In this document: in pieces, positions 54,173 to 60,962 of the stretch
How positions within the stretch are numbered: the stretch's first letter is position 1
Layout of the letters: every line of letters starts with the position of its first letter
Source: Bacteroidales bacterium
GTDB lineage: Bacteria; Bacteroidota; Bacteroidia; Bacteroidales; P3
Reading direction: 5' to 3'
NCBI GenBank assembly: GCA_024400565.1
Contig: JAKSMQ010000004.1
Location: 1-64,000, forward strand
Length of the DNA stretch: 64,000 nucleotides
Made by a program: the position numbers and the translations under genes
The notes under the pieces: model-generated
The model's input: the letters and a program-made list of their open reading frames with translations, nothing else
Told to the model about the DNA's origin: nothing
Databases searched by the model: none

Positions 54173-54526
54173 TCAAATCCGTAGCGGAAGCGGACAGGGT
54201 GGGGGAGAAGGCGGTTTGGTTTGCAGGTTGAGTCTTTCTCCTCCTGTCTGAGAGTGAGTCTGATGCAATAATCCAATGGGATTGGCGTACAAAGCCATCG
54301 CCAACGGCAGCTGCACCTGGTCAATCTCCAGGTTGTCTACACCATAGCCATCAGGAATAGGAATGTTGTATTCTACCATACATTTACTGTCTTTGTGACA
54401 GCAGATGTCCTCCTGATTGATGTAGACTTTGTGTTTGCATGCACAACTGATATAGTGGATGCCACCACTCATTAGGGTGATAACCAGTAGAGAAATCCAT
54501 ATTGACAGTTGTGCGACGTGTTTCAT
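54173..54526 (-). CDS. Small exported Cys-rich protein of the metal-associated operon
   Basis: Start at ATG 54526 (MKHVAQLSIWISLLVITLMSG); an in-frame TTG at 54538 overlaps the promoter. After an N-terminal hydrophobic segment come HYISCACKHKVYI and DICCHKDSKCMVEY, giving six Cys in about 25 residues, then a Pro-rich tail. The cysteines look like metal ligands or disulfides; no family recognised. It is the first gene of a three-gene unit with the TonB receptor and HMA protein. The -7 element lies only 9-16 bp upstream of the ATG, so the transcript may be almost leaderless. Confidence 0.72.
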   Translation of the reverse strand: MKHVAQLSIWISLLVITLMSGGIHYISCACKHKVYINQEDICCHKDSKCMVEYNIPIPDGYGVDNLEIDQVQLPLAMALYANPIGLLHQTHSQTGGERLNLQTKPPSPPPCPLPLRI

Positions 54527-54535
54527 TTCAAGTTG

Positions 54536-54543
54536 CAAAGATA
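54536..54543 (-). promoter_or_regulatory. Promoter -7 element of the metal-associated operon
   Basis: TATCTTTG on the minus strand, 9 bp before the ATG, leaving an almost absent leader. Confidence 0.6.
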
Positions 54544-54587
54544 CGAATTTTTTTCGGAACCAGGGCGAAAATTGAAGCGTAGTGATT

Positions 54588-54941
54588 CTATAACCCTAGC
54601 TCGGCACGTAGTTTCTTGGTCAGTTTCGATACAACTATGTCGTAGGCCTTGCCGATCAATCCTTTTACCAGGCTGTCTGTAATATCCTCCCCGTCAAGCT
54701 GAATCTCAATCCAATGCTTCTTGTGCCAATGATAAGCCTGGGCTATTGAAGAGTGCTGAGCCAGAAGGTCGTCAAACTCCTCAGGATTACATTTCAAAAC
54801 CAAGAGATTTGGCTTCTCAAGCGGAAGACAAGCGAATATCTTGCCCACTACACGAAAGGCTACCAGGTCGTCTCCGAAAGGCATATCCTCCGAAGTATGT
54901 GGTTTTTCCAGACAGAGCAATCGGGCTTGTTCAATATTCAT
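54588..54941 (-). CDS. MmcQ/YjbR family protein
   Basis: 117 residues. Begins MNIEQARLLCLEKPHTSEDMPFGDDLVAFRVVGKIFACL and ends with the HWIEIQLDGEDITDSLVKGLIGKAYDIV motif; both are typical of PF04237, a small double-psi-like fold once described as DNA-binding. The true role is not established. A single-gene unit, cytoplasmic. Confidence 0.92.
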   Translation of the reverse strand: MNIEQARLLCLEKPHTSEDMPFGDDLVAFRVVGKIFACLPLEKPNLLVLKCNPEEFDDLLAQHSSIAQAYHWHKKHWIEIQLDGEDITDSLVKGLIGKAYDIVVSKLTKKLRAELGL

Positions 54942-55005
54942 ATTTTTGTGTAAATAGGAATAATATTATACAATTCTTTGAAAGAGATCGCAATGGCCAA
55001 TGCAC

Positions 55006-55034
55006 GAAAAAGCCTCAAGTGTTGGCTTGAGGCT
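55006..55034 (-). terminator. Terminator of the 45-residue gene
   Basis: On the minus strand AGCCTCAAG and CTTGAGGCT form a perfect 9-bp stem over a 6-nt loop, followed by T5. Confidence 0.88.
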
Positions 55035-55057
55035 TTCGTTCGTTTGGGTCAGGTTGC

Positions 55058-55195
55058 TTATTCAGCAGCGTTGATGATGGCTTTGTGAACAGCGTTCCAG
55101 CCAGCAGCATTGATACCCCAGTTGTTGGTGGAGTTCTTGTTGCCCTGAACTCTCACTTTTCTTCTCTTAACCTTTTTGTTTGCGTTAATACCCAT
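55058..55195 (-). CDS. Small basic protein, 45 aa
   Basis: ATG at 55195, stop TAA at 55058. The product starts MGINANKKVKRRKVRVQGNK, then NSTNNWGINAAGWNAVHKAI, and ends INAAE. The first 20 residues are strongly basic; the rest is neutral with two Trp. The gene has its own full promoter, a 70-nt AU-rich leader and its own strong terminator, so it is a real separate transcript. The repeat GINANK/GINAAG hints at an internal duplication. The basic arm could bind nucleic acid (inference). I do not recognise a family. Confidence 0.8.
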   Translation of the reverse strand: MGINANKKVKRRKVRVQGNKNSTNNWGINAAGWNAVHKAIINAAE

Positions 55196-55275
55196 GATAT
55201 TATACTTTTTAATTATTATTTAATCAACTGAATTATAGTTTATAATAGAGAATTGTTCTCTATACAAATATTTTG

Positions 55276-55306
55276 CAAAAGTACATCAATTATTTGATAT
55301 GACAAA
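55276..55306 (-). promoter_or_regulatory. Promoter of the 45-residue gene
   Basis: Minus strand TTTG (55306-55303) and TACTTTTG (55283-55276) with exactly 19 bp between, an ideal sigma-ABfr match. Confidence 0.85.
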
Positions 55307-55327
55307 ATATTTTTACAACTTTTTTAT

Positions 55328-56878
55328 TTATACTCCTTCCTGATGCTCTTTACGGAGTAAATCATTTACCGTTTTTACGGGGTTGAAAGTAGCTAGAGGA
55401 ACTTCGACAAAGATGGTAGTCCAATGGGCCATAGCGCCATTCCATAGACCGGGAAGCTCTTGTGATTTTACGACTAAAGCTCCTTTACTCTTCTTGGAGA
55501 TAAAGCCCGTCTCAGGGTCTACATACTTACGAAGATTGAAACGTCGGCCACGATAATCCTTGGTGGCACATACGAGGTCTACCGGATTGAAATGGGTTGC
55601 TCCGTTGAGGATGGCTTCCTGTTGAGGATCTTTCCGATTGATCTGAGCGGTCTCGACAATCTGAAGACTACGCTCGCCACGGGTGTCGCGGACATAGAAT
55701 GGACCGCCTCCGGGTTCTCCCTGATTCTTCACCATACCGCATATTCGCATGGGGCGGTTGAGAATATTGAAGAGAAGGCATTTTTTCTCCTCAATAGTCA
55801 TACTTGCAGTAGGTTGCAATTCGATATGAAGAGTCTTTGTGATAAACTCTTCTGCTTTTTTGAGGTCCGATTCAGAAGGACTCTTCTCGGACAGCTTTCT
55901 AAGAATATCGAATGATTGTTCTTGTAAATCGAGTAGCATACCGGCCAAAGCTTTTTTGTAAACGATGGTGGTATGTTTCATCCAGTCGGGTACCACATTG
56001 TCGATATTCTTTACAAAGATAATGTCCGCTTTCTGCTCGTTAAGATTCTCAATCAGGGCTCCATGTCCGCCAGGACGGAAGGTGAGTCTTCCCTGTTCAT
56101 CTCGGATGGGGTTGTTCTGTTCGTCTACAGCTATGGTATCTGTATAATGTTTCTGCTCAGAGAACGAGATGTTTAGCTTTACGCCAAAAGCGCTCTCATA
56201 GAATTTCTTGACTTCGGCAACCTTCTTGCGGAACAATGGGCGATGTTCCGGAGAAACGGTAAAATGGATGTTCACCTGGCCGTCATCGGTTTGCGCGTAT
56301 TCAATACCTTCTACAATGTGCTCCTCCAACGAGGTTCGGCATACCTGACCATATTTGTGGAACTTGAGTAGGGCCTTAGGCTTGACTCCGTATCCGAGAT
56401 AACCTTCTTTAAGAAGAAAGTTGATCACAGTAGAGAAATCTCCTCGGTCCATGTATTCGCCGAAATCAAGTCCCGAGCGTTTCATACAGTTGCGCAAGTC
56501 GTCAAAGAAGGCAAAACTGCGTATGTGTTCAAGAAACTCTTTAACCTCGGGGTATTCGTGGGCTACATTTTGGTCCATACCGAAATACGACGCGGTAAAG
56601 GTGTAGAGATCCTTGAACATTCGGGTTGCGGCACCCGATGCGGGAACGAATTTTAATATCTTTCTGCCTTTCGATAATCTTTCGTAGGCCTGGGTGTATC
56701 GGGTAATGTCTTCGTCTGACAAACGGGTTATGCCGCCATTCTCGACGGTAGCAGCCTCCAGTAACTGGGTCTTGGGAAATCCGTTCTTGAAATTGGCAAT
56801 CTGACGTTCTATCTCCTCGGGAGAGATACCAAAAGCGGCAATCTGTTCAAGATCGCCACTAGTGAGGTTAATATTCAT
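55328..56878 (-). CDS. DUF4301 protein (possible nucleotidyltransferase-like fold)
   Basis: 516 residues, of normal length for PF14134, a family mostly found in Bacteroidota. It reads KFVPASGAATRMFKDL near residue 80, which resembles the Gly-rich nucleotide loop of sugar-1-phosphate uridylyltransferases (for example AGGxGTR). In the middle it has FRPGGHGALIENLNEQ and IIFVKNIDNVVPDW, like the GGHG and NxDN motifs of UDP-glucose pyrophosphorylases. The C-terminus has a beta-rich HFNPVDLVCATKDYRG region. A sugar or lipid nucleotidyltransferase role is inference. Single gene, cytoplasmic. Confidence 0.85.
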   Translation of the reverse strand: MNINLTSGDLEQIAAFGISPEEIERQIANFKNGFPKTQLLEAATVENGGITRLSDEDITRYTQAYERLSKGRKILKFVPASGAATRMFKDLYTFTASYFGMDQNVAHEYPEVKEFLEHIRSFAFFDDLRNCMKRSGLDFGEYMDRGDFSTVINFLLKEGYLGYGVKPKALLKFHKYGQVCRTSLEEHIVEGIEYAQTDDGQVNIHFTVSPEHRPLFRKKVAEVKKFYESAFGVKLNISFSEQKHYTDTIAVDEQNNPIRDEQGRLTFRPGGHGALIENLNEQKADIIFVKNIDNVVPDWMKHTTIVYKKALAGMLLDLQEQSFDILRKLSEKSPSESDLKKAEEFITKTLHIELQPTASMTIEEKKCLLFNILNRPMRICGMVKNQGEPGGGPFYVRDTRGERSLQIVETAQINRKDPQQEAILNGATHFNPVDLVCATKDYRGRRFNLRKYVDPETGFISKKSKGALVVKSQELPGLWNGAMAHWTTIFVEVPLATFNPVKTVNDLLRKEHQEGV

Positions 56879-56901
56879 GGAATGAATAGTTTTGGGTTCT
56901 A

Positions 56902-57306
56902 CTATCTGGTCTCGTGATAGATGGTTTTCTCAACGTTTACGGTAGTGTAGACGGTATCACCTTCTTTCAAACGGATGGTGTTGCTGCCCTTGCGATAGCA
57001 GTAGAACTGGTCGCGGGTGTAGGTGTCATCGTAGCCATCTTCGTAAACAACATTTACGTTGAAGATAGCAGGAGCGGAGAAGGTAGTATTGAAGATACCT
57101 AAAGCATCGGTATGACCTTCTGAGCTGACAAAACTGCTGTCAATGTCAATCTTTACAAATGCACCTTTTAGGGGAGCTTTGGTGGTTTCGTCAACAACCT
57201 TTACCTGAACATAGCAGTTGGTGTCTTTGTCACAAGCGGTAAACAAAATAGCTGAGAGTCCGCCAATTAAAATTGCGCAAGCGAATGCAAGAAGTTTTTT
57301 ATTCAT
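56902..57306 (-). CDS. Small lipoprotein with carboxypeptidase-regulatory-like domain
   Basis: 134 residues. Signal peptide with lipobox LFTAC (Cys25). The mature part is one beta-sandwich domain: VQVKVVDETTKAPLKGAFVKI, then TDALGIFNTTFSAPAIFNVNVVYEDGY, typical of the CarboxypepD_reg or Ig-like fold. It likely sits at the membrane surface as a periplasmic or surface lipoprotein. It shares a compact divergent promoter region with the cyclophilin gene. Function unknown. Confidence 0.8.
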   Translation of the reverse strand: MNKKLLAFACAILIGGLSAILFTACDKDTNCYVQVKVVDETTKAPLKGAFVKIDIDSSFVSSEGHTDALGIFNTTFSAPAIFNVNVVYEDGYDDTYTRDQFYCYRKGSNTIRLKEGDTVYTTVNVEKTIYHETR

Positions 57307-57335
57307 AATTTTTCTGTTATATTCGATTTTATTAC

Positions 57336-57357
57336 TACTTTTGCAGTTGCAAAAATA
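57336..57357. promoter_or_regulatory. Overlapping divergent promoters of the small lipoprotein and the cyclophilin
   Basis: Plus strand TACTTTTG (57336-57343) for the cyclophilin and minus strand TATTTTTG (57357-57350) for the lipoprotein. Each start site would fall within or next to the other's -7 element, so polymerase should not occupy both at once. Confidence 0.5.
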
Positions 57358-57377
57358 ATAAAATATTAGATATTATC

Positions 57378-58064
57378 ATGAAAAAACTCTCTTTTTTACT
57401 GACTTTTTCGCTCCTGCTCTTTACCGCATGTGCTCAAAAGACTACTCAAAAGGCTGAAACACAATCAAAGGAACCCGAGAAAACTTACTATGTCATGATT
57501 GAGACTTCCTACGGAAATATGACATGTAAACTCTATAATGAAACTCCTCAACATAGAGACAATTTCCTAAAATTGGTCCGCGAAGGTTTCTATAACGATC
57601 TCCTCTTTCATCGCGTAATCAATCAGTTTATGATTCAGGGCGGAGACCCCGATTCCCGTAATGCCAAACCCGATCAGATGCTTGGAGCAGGTGGCCTCGA
57701 TTATCGCATTCCTGCCGAGTTTAACAAAAAGCTTTTCCATAAGAAAGGAGCCCTTGCGGCCGCCCGTGACGGCAATCCTCAAAAGGCTTCCTCTTCCTGC
57801 CAGTTCTATATCGTCCAGGGTAATGTGTGGGATGGCCAGCGTTTGATGATGCTCCAGCAGCAGATGAACAAACAGCTCACTCCCGAGGCTATCGAGGCTT
57901 ATCGTACCATCGGCGGTACTCCTCATCTCGATATGGATTATACCGTGTTTGGCGAAGTTGTTGAAGGTCTTGAGGTTATTGATAAGATTGCAGCCGTTCC
58001 TACCGGAAAGGCAGACCGCCCCATCGAGGACGTTAAGTTCAAGATTTCTATCGTAGAGAAATAA
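57378..58064 (+). CDS. Cyclophilin-type peptidyl-prolyl cis-trans isomerase lipoprotein
   Basis: 228 residues. A lipobox LFTACA puts the Cys at residue 17. Residues about 38-225 are a cyclophilin domain: YGNMTCKLYNETPQHRDNFLKL, then FHRVINQFMIQGGDPDS (catalytic Arg and Phe region) and SSCQFYIVQGN, HLDMDYTVFGEVVEG. It should help fold exported proteins in the periplasm as a membrane-anchored isomerase. Confidence 0.95.
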   Translation: MKKLSFLLTFSLLLFTACAQKTTQKAETQSKEPEKTYYVMIETSYGNMTCKLYNETPQHRDNFLKLVREGFYNDLLFHRVINQFMIQGGDPDSRNAKPDQMLGAGGLDYRIPAEFNKKLFHKKGALAAARDGNPQKASSSCQFYIVQGNVWDGQRLMMLQQQMNKQLTPEAIEAYRTIGGTPHLDMDYTVFGEVVEGLEVIDKIAAVPTGKADRPIEDVKFKISIVEK

Positions 58065-58115
58065 AATTTCTTCATCGAGATATACTATCATTTCAAGCTA
58101 TCCGTTATTAGCAAT

Positions 58116-59156
58116 ATGAAAGAAAAAATAGCAGAATATATCAAAGATATTCAGGCAACTTCTATCGAGAAATTTCAGGATAAAGCTGCCGAGGTAGAGC
58201 AATTCCGTATTAAGTATCTGGGCAAGAAAGGTTTGATTAGCGATCTTTTCGAACAGTTCAAGACCATCCCCAACGAACAGAAAAAGGAGATGGGCCAGGC
58301 TCTCAATCAGTTGAAAGTAGCCGCCCAGAATAAGATTGAAGAATTCAAGAACTTTGTTGAGGAAAGCCAGGAACTGAACAACTATTCCGACCTTACCATG
58401 CCTGCAGAATTCGCACAATTGGGTAGCCGTCACGTGCTTTCCGTTGTGATGAATGAAATCTGCGACATCTTTGCCCGTATCGGCTTTACCGTAGCCGAGT
58501 CCGTTGAGATTGAGGATGACTGGCATCTTTTCTCAGCTCTCAACTTCCCGCCCGATCACCCTGCCCGCGATATGCAGGATACTTTCTTTGTAGAGAAAGA
58601 AGAAGGTCGCCAGGAAGTGGCCCTACGTACCCATACTTCGTCTGTTCAGGTTCGTGTTATGGAGCATAGCAAGCCCCCTATCCGAATTATTGCTCCTGGC
58701 CGCGTATTCCGCAACGAGGCCATTTCCGCCCGTGCTCATTGCATCTTCCATCAGGTAGAGGCTCTCTACGTGGACAAGAAGGTCTCCTTCTCCGATTTGA
58801 AACAGACCTTGCTCTATTTCGCAAAAGAGATGTTTGGCGAGCAGACCCAGATTCGTCTCCGTCCTTCCTACTTCCCCTTTACCGAGCCTTCGGCCGAGAT
58901 GGATATCTCTTGCAACATCTGTGGCGGAAAAGGTTGCAATATCTGCAAAGGTACCGGTTGGCTTGAGATTCTCGGCTGCGGTATGGTAGACCCCAACGTG
59001 CTGCAAGCATGTGGAATAGATCCTAACGAGTACTCTGGTTTTGCTTTGGGAATGGGCGTAGAACGTATGGCTATGCTCAAGTATCAGATTCGCGATTTGC
59101 GTCTCTATTTTGAGAACGATCTCCGTTTCCTCAAGCAATTCGAGTCTATCATCTAA
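58116..59156 (+). CDS. pheS: Phenylalanine--tRNA ligase alpha subunit
   Basis: 346 residues. An N-terminal coiled coil (about 1-95) is followed by the class II core: motif 1 near LGSRHVLSVVMNEICDIFARIGF, then HPARDMQDTFFV, LRTHTSSVQVRVM, RVFRNEAISARAHCIFHQVEALYV and motif 3 ALGMGVERMAMLKYQIRDLR. A CxxCxxxxCxxC insertion (CNICGGKGCNIC), probably a zinc finger, is seen in other Bacteroidota PheS. Works with PheT, which is not in this window. Confidence 0.97.
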   Translation: MKEKIAEYIKDIQATSIEKFQDKAAEVEQFRIKYLGKKGLISDLFEQFKTIPNEQKKEMGQALNQLKVAAQNKIEEFKNFVEESQELNNYSDLTMPAEFAQLGSRHVLSVVMNEICDIFARIGFTVAESVEIEDDWHLFSALNFPPDHPARDMQDTFFVEKEEGRQEVALRTHTSSVQVRVMEHSKPPIRIIAPGRVFRNEAISARAHCIFHQVEALYVDKKVSFSDLKQTLLYFAKEMFGEQTQIRLRPSYFPFTEPSAEMDISCNICGGKGCNICKGTGWLEILGCGMVDPNVLQACGIDPNEYSGFALGMGVERMAMLKYQIRDLRLYFENDLRFLKQFESII

Positions 59157-59176
59157 TGGACTTCAGAAATACAGCG

Positions 59177-59210
59177 AACGCCCTCTCTAATGGGGGCGTT
59201 TATCTTTTCT
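59177..59210 (+). terminator. pheS terminator
   Basis: AACGCCC and GGGCGTT form a 7-bp stem over a 10-nt loop followed by TATCTTTTCT, 20 bp past the stop. Confidence 0.75.
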
Positions 59211-59236
59211 ATAGGTTAACGTAAATATTTAGTTCT

Positions 59237-59587
59237 ATGAATTTTATTTCCATTGACAATATGGAGTTCTATGCCTTTCATGGATGTTTCGAAGAGGAAC
59301 AGGCAATAGGAACCAGATTTCTTGTCAATCTGCGAATGAAGGTGGATACATCCAAGGCCCAGCTGTCCGACGATTTGAATGATACGGTCAATTATCTGGC
59401 TGTTTACCAGACTGTGAAACGCGAGATGATGAAGCCTTCCCATTTATTGGAGCATGTGGGACGACGAATAGGTGAGGCTGTCCGTAAGGAATTCCTATCT
59501 GTTGAAGGAATATGGGTAAAAGTGAGTAAGCTCAATCCTCCTTTGGGCGGAAAAATGGACTCCGTAAGTGTTGAAGTTGAACTCTAG
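59237..59587 (+). CDS. folB: Dihydroneopterin aldolase
   Basis: 116 residues. Begins ISIDNMEFYAFHGCFEEEQAIGTRFLVNL and has YLAVYQTVKREM, LLEHVGRRIGEAV and VKVSKLNPPLGGKMDSVSVEV, the family fold with the substrate Glu and Lys. It converts dihydroneopterin to hydroxymethyl-dihydropterin in folate synthesis. Single gene with its own terminator. Starts 80 bp after pheS. Confidence 0.95.
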   Translation: MNFISIDNMEFYAFHGCFEEEQAIGTRFLVNLRMKVDTSKAQLSDDLNDTVNYLAVYQTVKREMMKPSHLLEHVGRRIGEAVRKEFLSVEGIWVKVSKLNPPLGGKMDSVSVEVEL

Positions 59588-59620
59588 TAATTCGGAGTAA
59601 CTGTTTGATTCCATGATTTC

Positions 59621-59658
59621 CACGCTGCATGATGACAAATCTTGCGGCGTGTTTTTTT
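59621..59658 (+). terminator. folB terminator
   Basis: CACGCTGC and GCGGCGTG pair (one G-U) over a 15-nt loop, followed by T7. Confidence 0.8.
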
Positions 59659-59723
59659 GCCTGATATTTTTTGGGGGGGTCCAGGTTTGTTCGATTGGAT
59701 TGCTAAGCGATTACTCTCTGTTT

Positions 59724-59866
59724 AGGGTTCATACAAAGTTCCTATAGGGTCCACATAGGGTCCACATAGGGTCCACATAGGGTCCACCTAGCGTCCATAT
59801 AGCGTCCACCTAGCGTCCATATAGCGTCCACCTAGCGTCTACCTAGAGTCCACTTGGAGTCGACAA
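59724..59866 (+). repeat. Array F: thirteen 11-bp units, core TAGCGTC / TAGGGTC
   Basis: Units run from 59724 to 59866 without a gap. Early units are AGGGTCCACAT (three copies, 59746-59778) and AGGGTCCACCT; later ones alternate AGCGTCCATAT and AGCGTCCACCT (59790-59833), then decay (AGCGTCTACCT, AGAGTCCACTT, GGAGTCGACAA). The core GTCC is kept across most units. A reverse-complement stretch (TGTGGAGCCTA AGTGGAGGCTT) follows at about 59890. It lies between convergent folB and radC. No gene is visible in the rest of 59659-60103. Confidence 0.92.
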
Positions 59867-60030
59867 AATTGTCATTTAGTGCTCTTAATGTGGAGCCTAA
59901 GTGGAGGCTTTATGCGAAATAGATGGTTCCTTGGCAGTTGTTAGCGAATGCCTAGGGAGTCAAAATTCGTGCCAGGTCCGATTCAAGTCTGAAAAAAACA
60001 GAATCCTAATCCCTGTCTGCTCTAATACGA

Positions 60031-60056
60031 GTCCTCCCTTAAGGGTGGGAGAGGAC
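60031..60056 (-). terminator. Possible radC terminator
   Basis: GTCCTC and GAGGAC outer arms with inner CCC/GGG pairing, 50-75 bp past the radC stop; no T run on the minus strand. Confidence 0.4.
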
Positions 60057-60103
60057 GTGCATTATTCTGATTCTATGAATTATCCGAATTAGTAGGAGTG
60101 GCC

Positions 60104-60835
60104 CTAAATGATGACATTTCCTTCGTCAAAGAAACTGTAATAGGATGGGCTTCCGTCTGGAAGTATTCCTATAATCAAATGCTCGATCAGATTGATTCTA
60201 AGAATTTTCCCTGCTTCAAGAAGCCGTTGGGTCAGATTGATGTCCTGCTTGCTTGGATTCAGACTCCCGGAGGGGTGATTGTGAACGACTGCAACAGAAT
60301 TTGCTCCTAGAGTCAACCCTTCGGAAAATACTTCCCGAATGTCGACAGATGTTTCTGTACTTCCGCCTTTAGCAATTAACTTTTTTCCGATTATTTTGTT
60401 TCGGATATTGAGATAAATTGCCCAAAATTCTTCGTGTTTCAGGTCGATGACCAGGGGAGCAATATAGTCAAAAATATCTTGGCTATTTCGGACCACGTTT
60501 TCTTTCTGCTGGGAGTTGGAATTGATCAGTCTGTACCCGAGTTCCATGGCTGCTATCAAGGTAATAGCCTTAGCTTCTCCCATTCCTTTGAACCTCGACA
60601 ACTCGCTGATACCATGATTTCTGAGTTCGTTGAGGTCGTTGTTGGCGCTATTCAGAATTCTTTTCGCCAGACTTACGGCACTTTCGCCCTTGCTTCCGCT
60701 CCCAAGCAGGATGGCTATCAGTTCGGCATTAGAAAGTTTTTTCTTTCCCAAGGCCATTAATTTTTCTCGGGGCTTATCTTCTTTTGCCCACTCTTTCAAC
60801 GTGAAAACGTTGTTTTTGGAATCATCGACAGACAT
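60104..60835 (-). CDS. radC: RadC/YeeS-family JAMM protein
   Basis: 243 residues. An N-terminal helix-hairpin-helix-like part (LRNHGISELSRFKGMGEAKAI) is followed by a JAMM/MPN domain with EEFWAIYL and VHNHPSGSLNPSKQD, the HxHPSGxxxPSxxD zinc motif. The family was named for DNA repair but its activity is not established; it is found in most bacterial genomes. Single gene transcribed away from secDF. Confidence 0.95.
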   Translation of the reverse strand: MSVDDSKNNVFTLKEWAKEDKPREKLMALGKKKLSNAELIAILLGSGSKGESAVSLAKRILNSANNDLNELRNHGISELSRFKGMGEAKAITLIAAMELGYRLINSNSQQKENVVRNSQDIFDYIAPLVIDLKHEEFWAIYLNIRNKIIGKKLIAKGGSTETSVDIREVFSEGLTLGANSVAVVHNHPSGSLNPSKQDINLTQRLLEAGKILRINLIEHLIIGILPDGSPSYYSFFDEGNVII

Positions 60836-60858
60836 GATTAAGGGTGCTAAATTTTTTG

Positions 60859-60866
60859 CAAAAGTA
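60859..60866 (-). promoter_or_regulatory. radC promoter -7 element
   Basis: TACTTTTG on the minus strand, 24 bp before the radC ATG. Confidence 0.6.
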
Positions 60867-60885
60867 AACTTTTTTTTTCAAATGA

Positions 60886-60915
60886 TTGCTATTTCGTTTT
60901 TTTTTCTTATCTTTG
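60886..60915 (+). promoter_or_regulatory. secDF promoter
   Basis: TTG at 60886-60888 and TATCTTTG at 60908-60915, 19 bp apart, 48 bp before the ATG at 60963. Confidence 0.8.
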
Positions 60916-60962
60916 CACATTCTTATGTATGATAAAAAAATAAACTAATTATTATATAAATT

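Noticed and set aside
12749..59866. Arrays as CRISPR
   Set aside because: Units are 11 or 22 bp with no 25-40-bp unique spacers and no cas genes in the window.
59901..60310. Short plus-strand frames between folB and radC
   Set aside because: No homology or start signals; the second lies antisense to radC.
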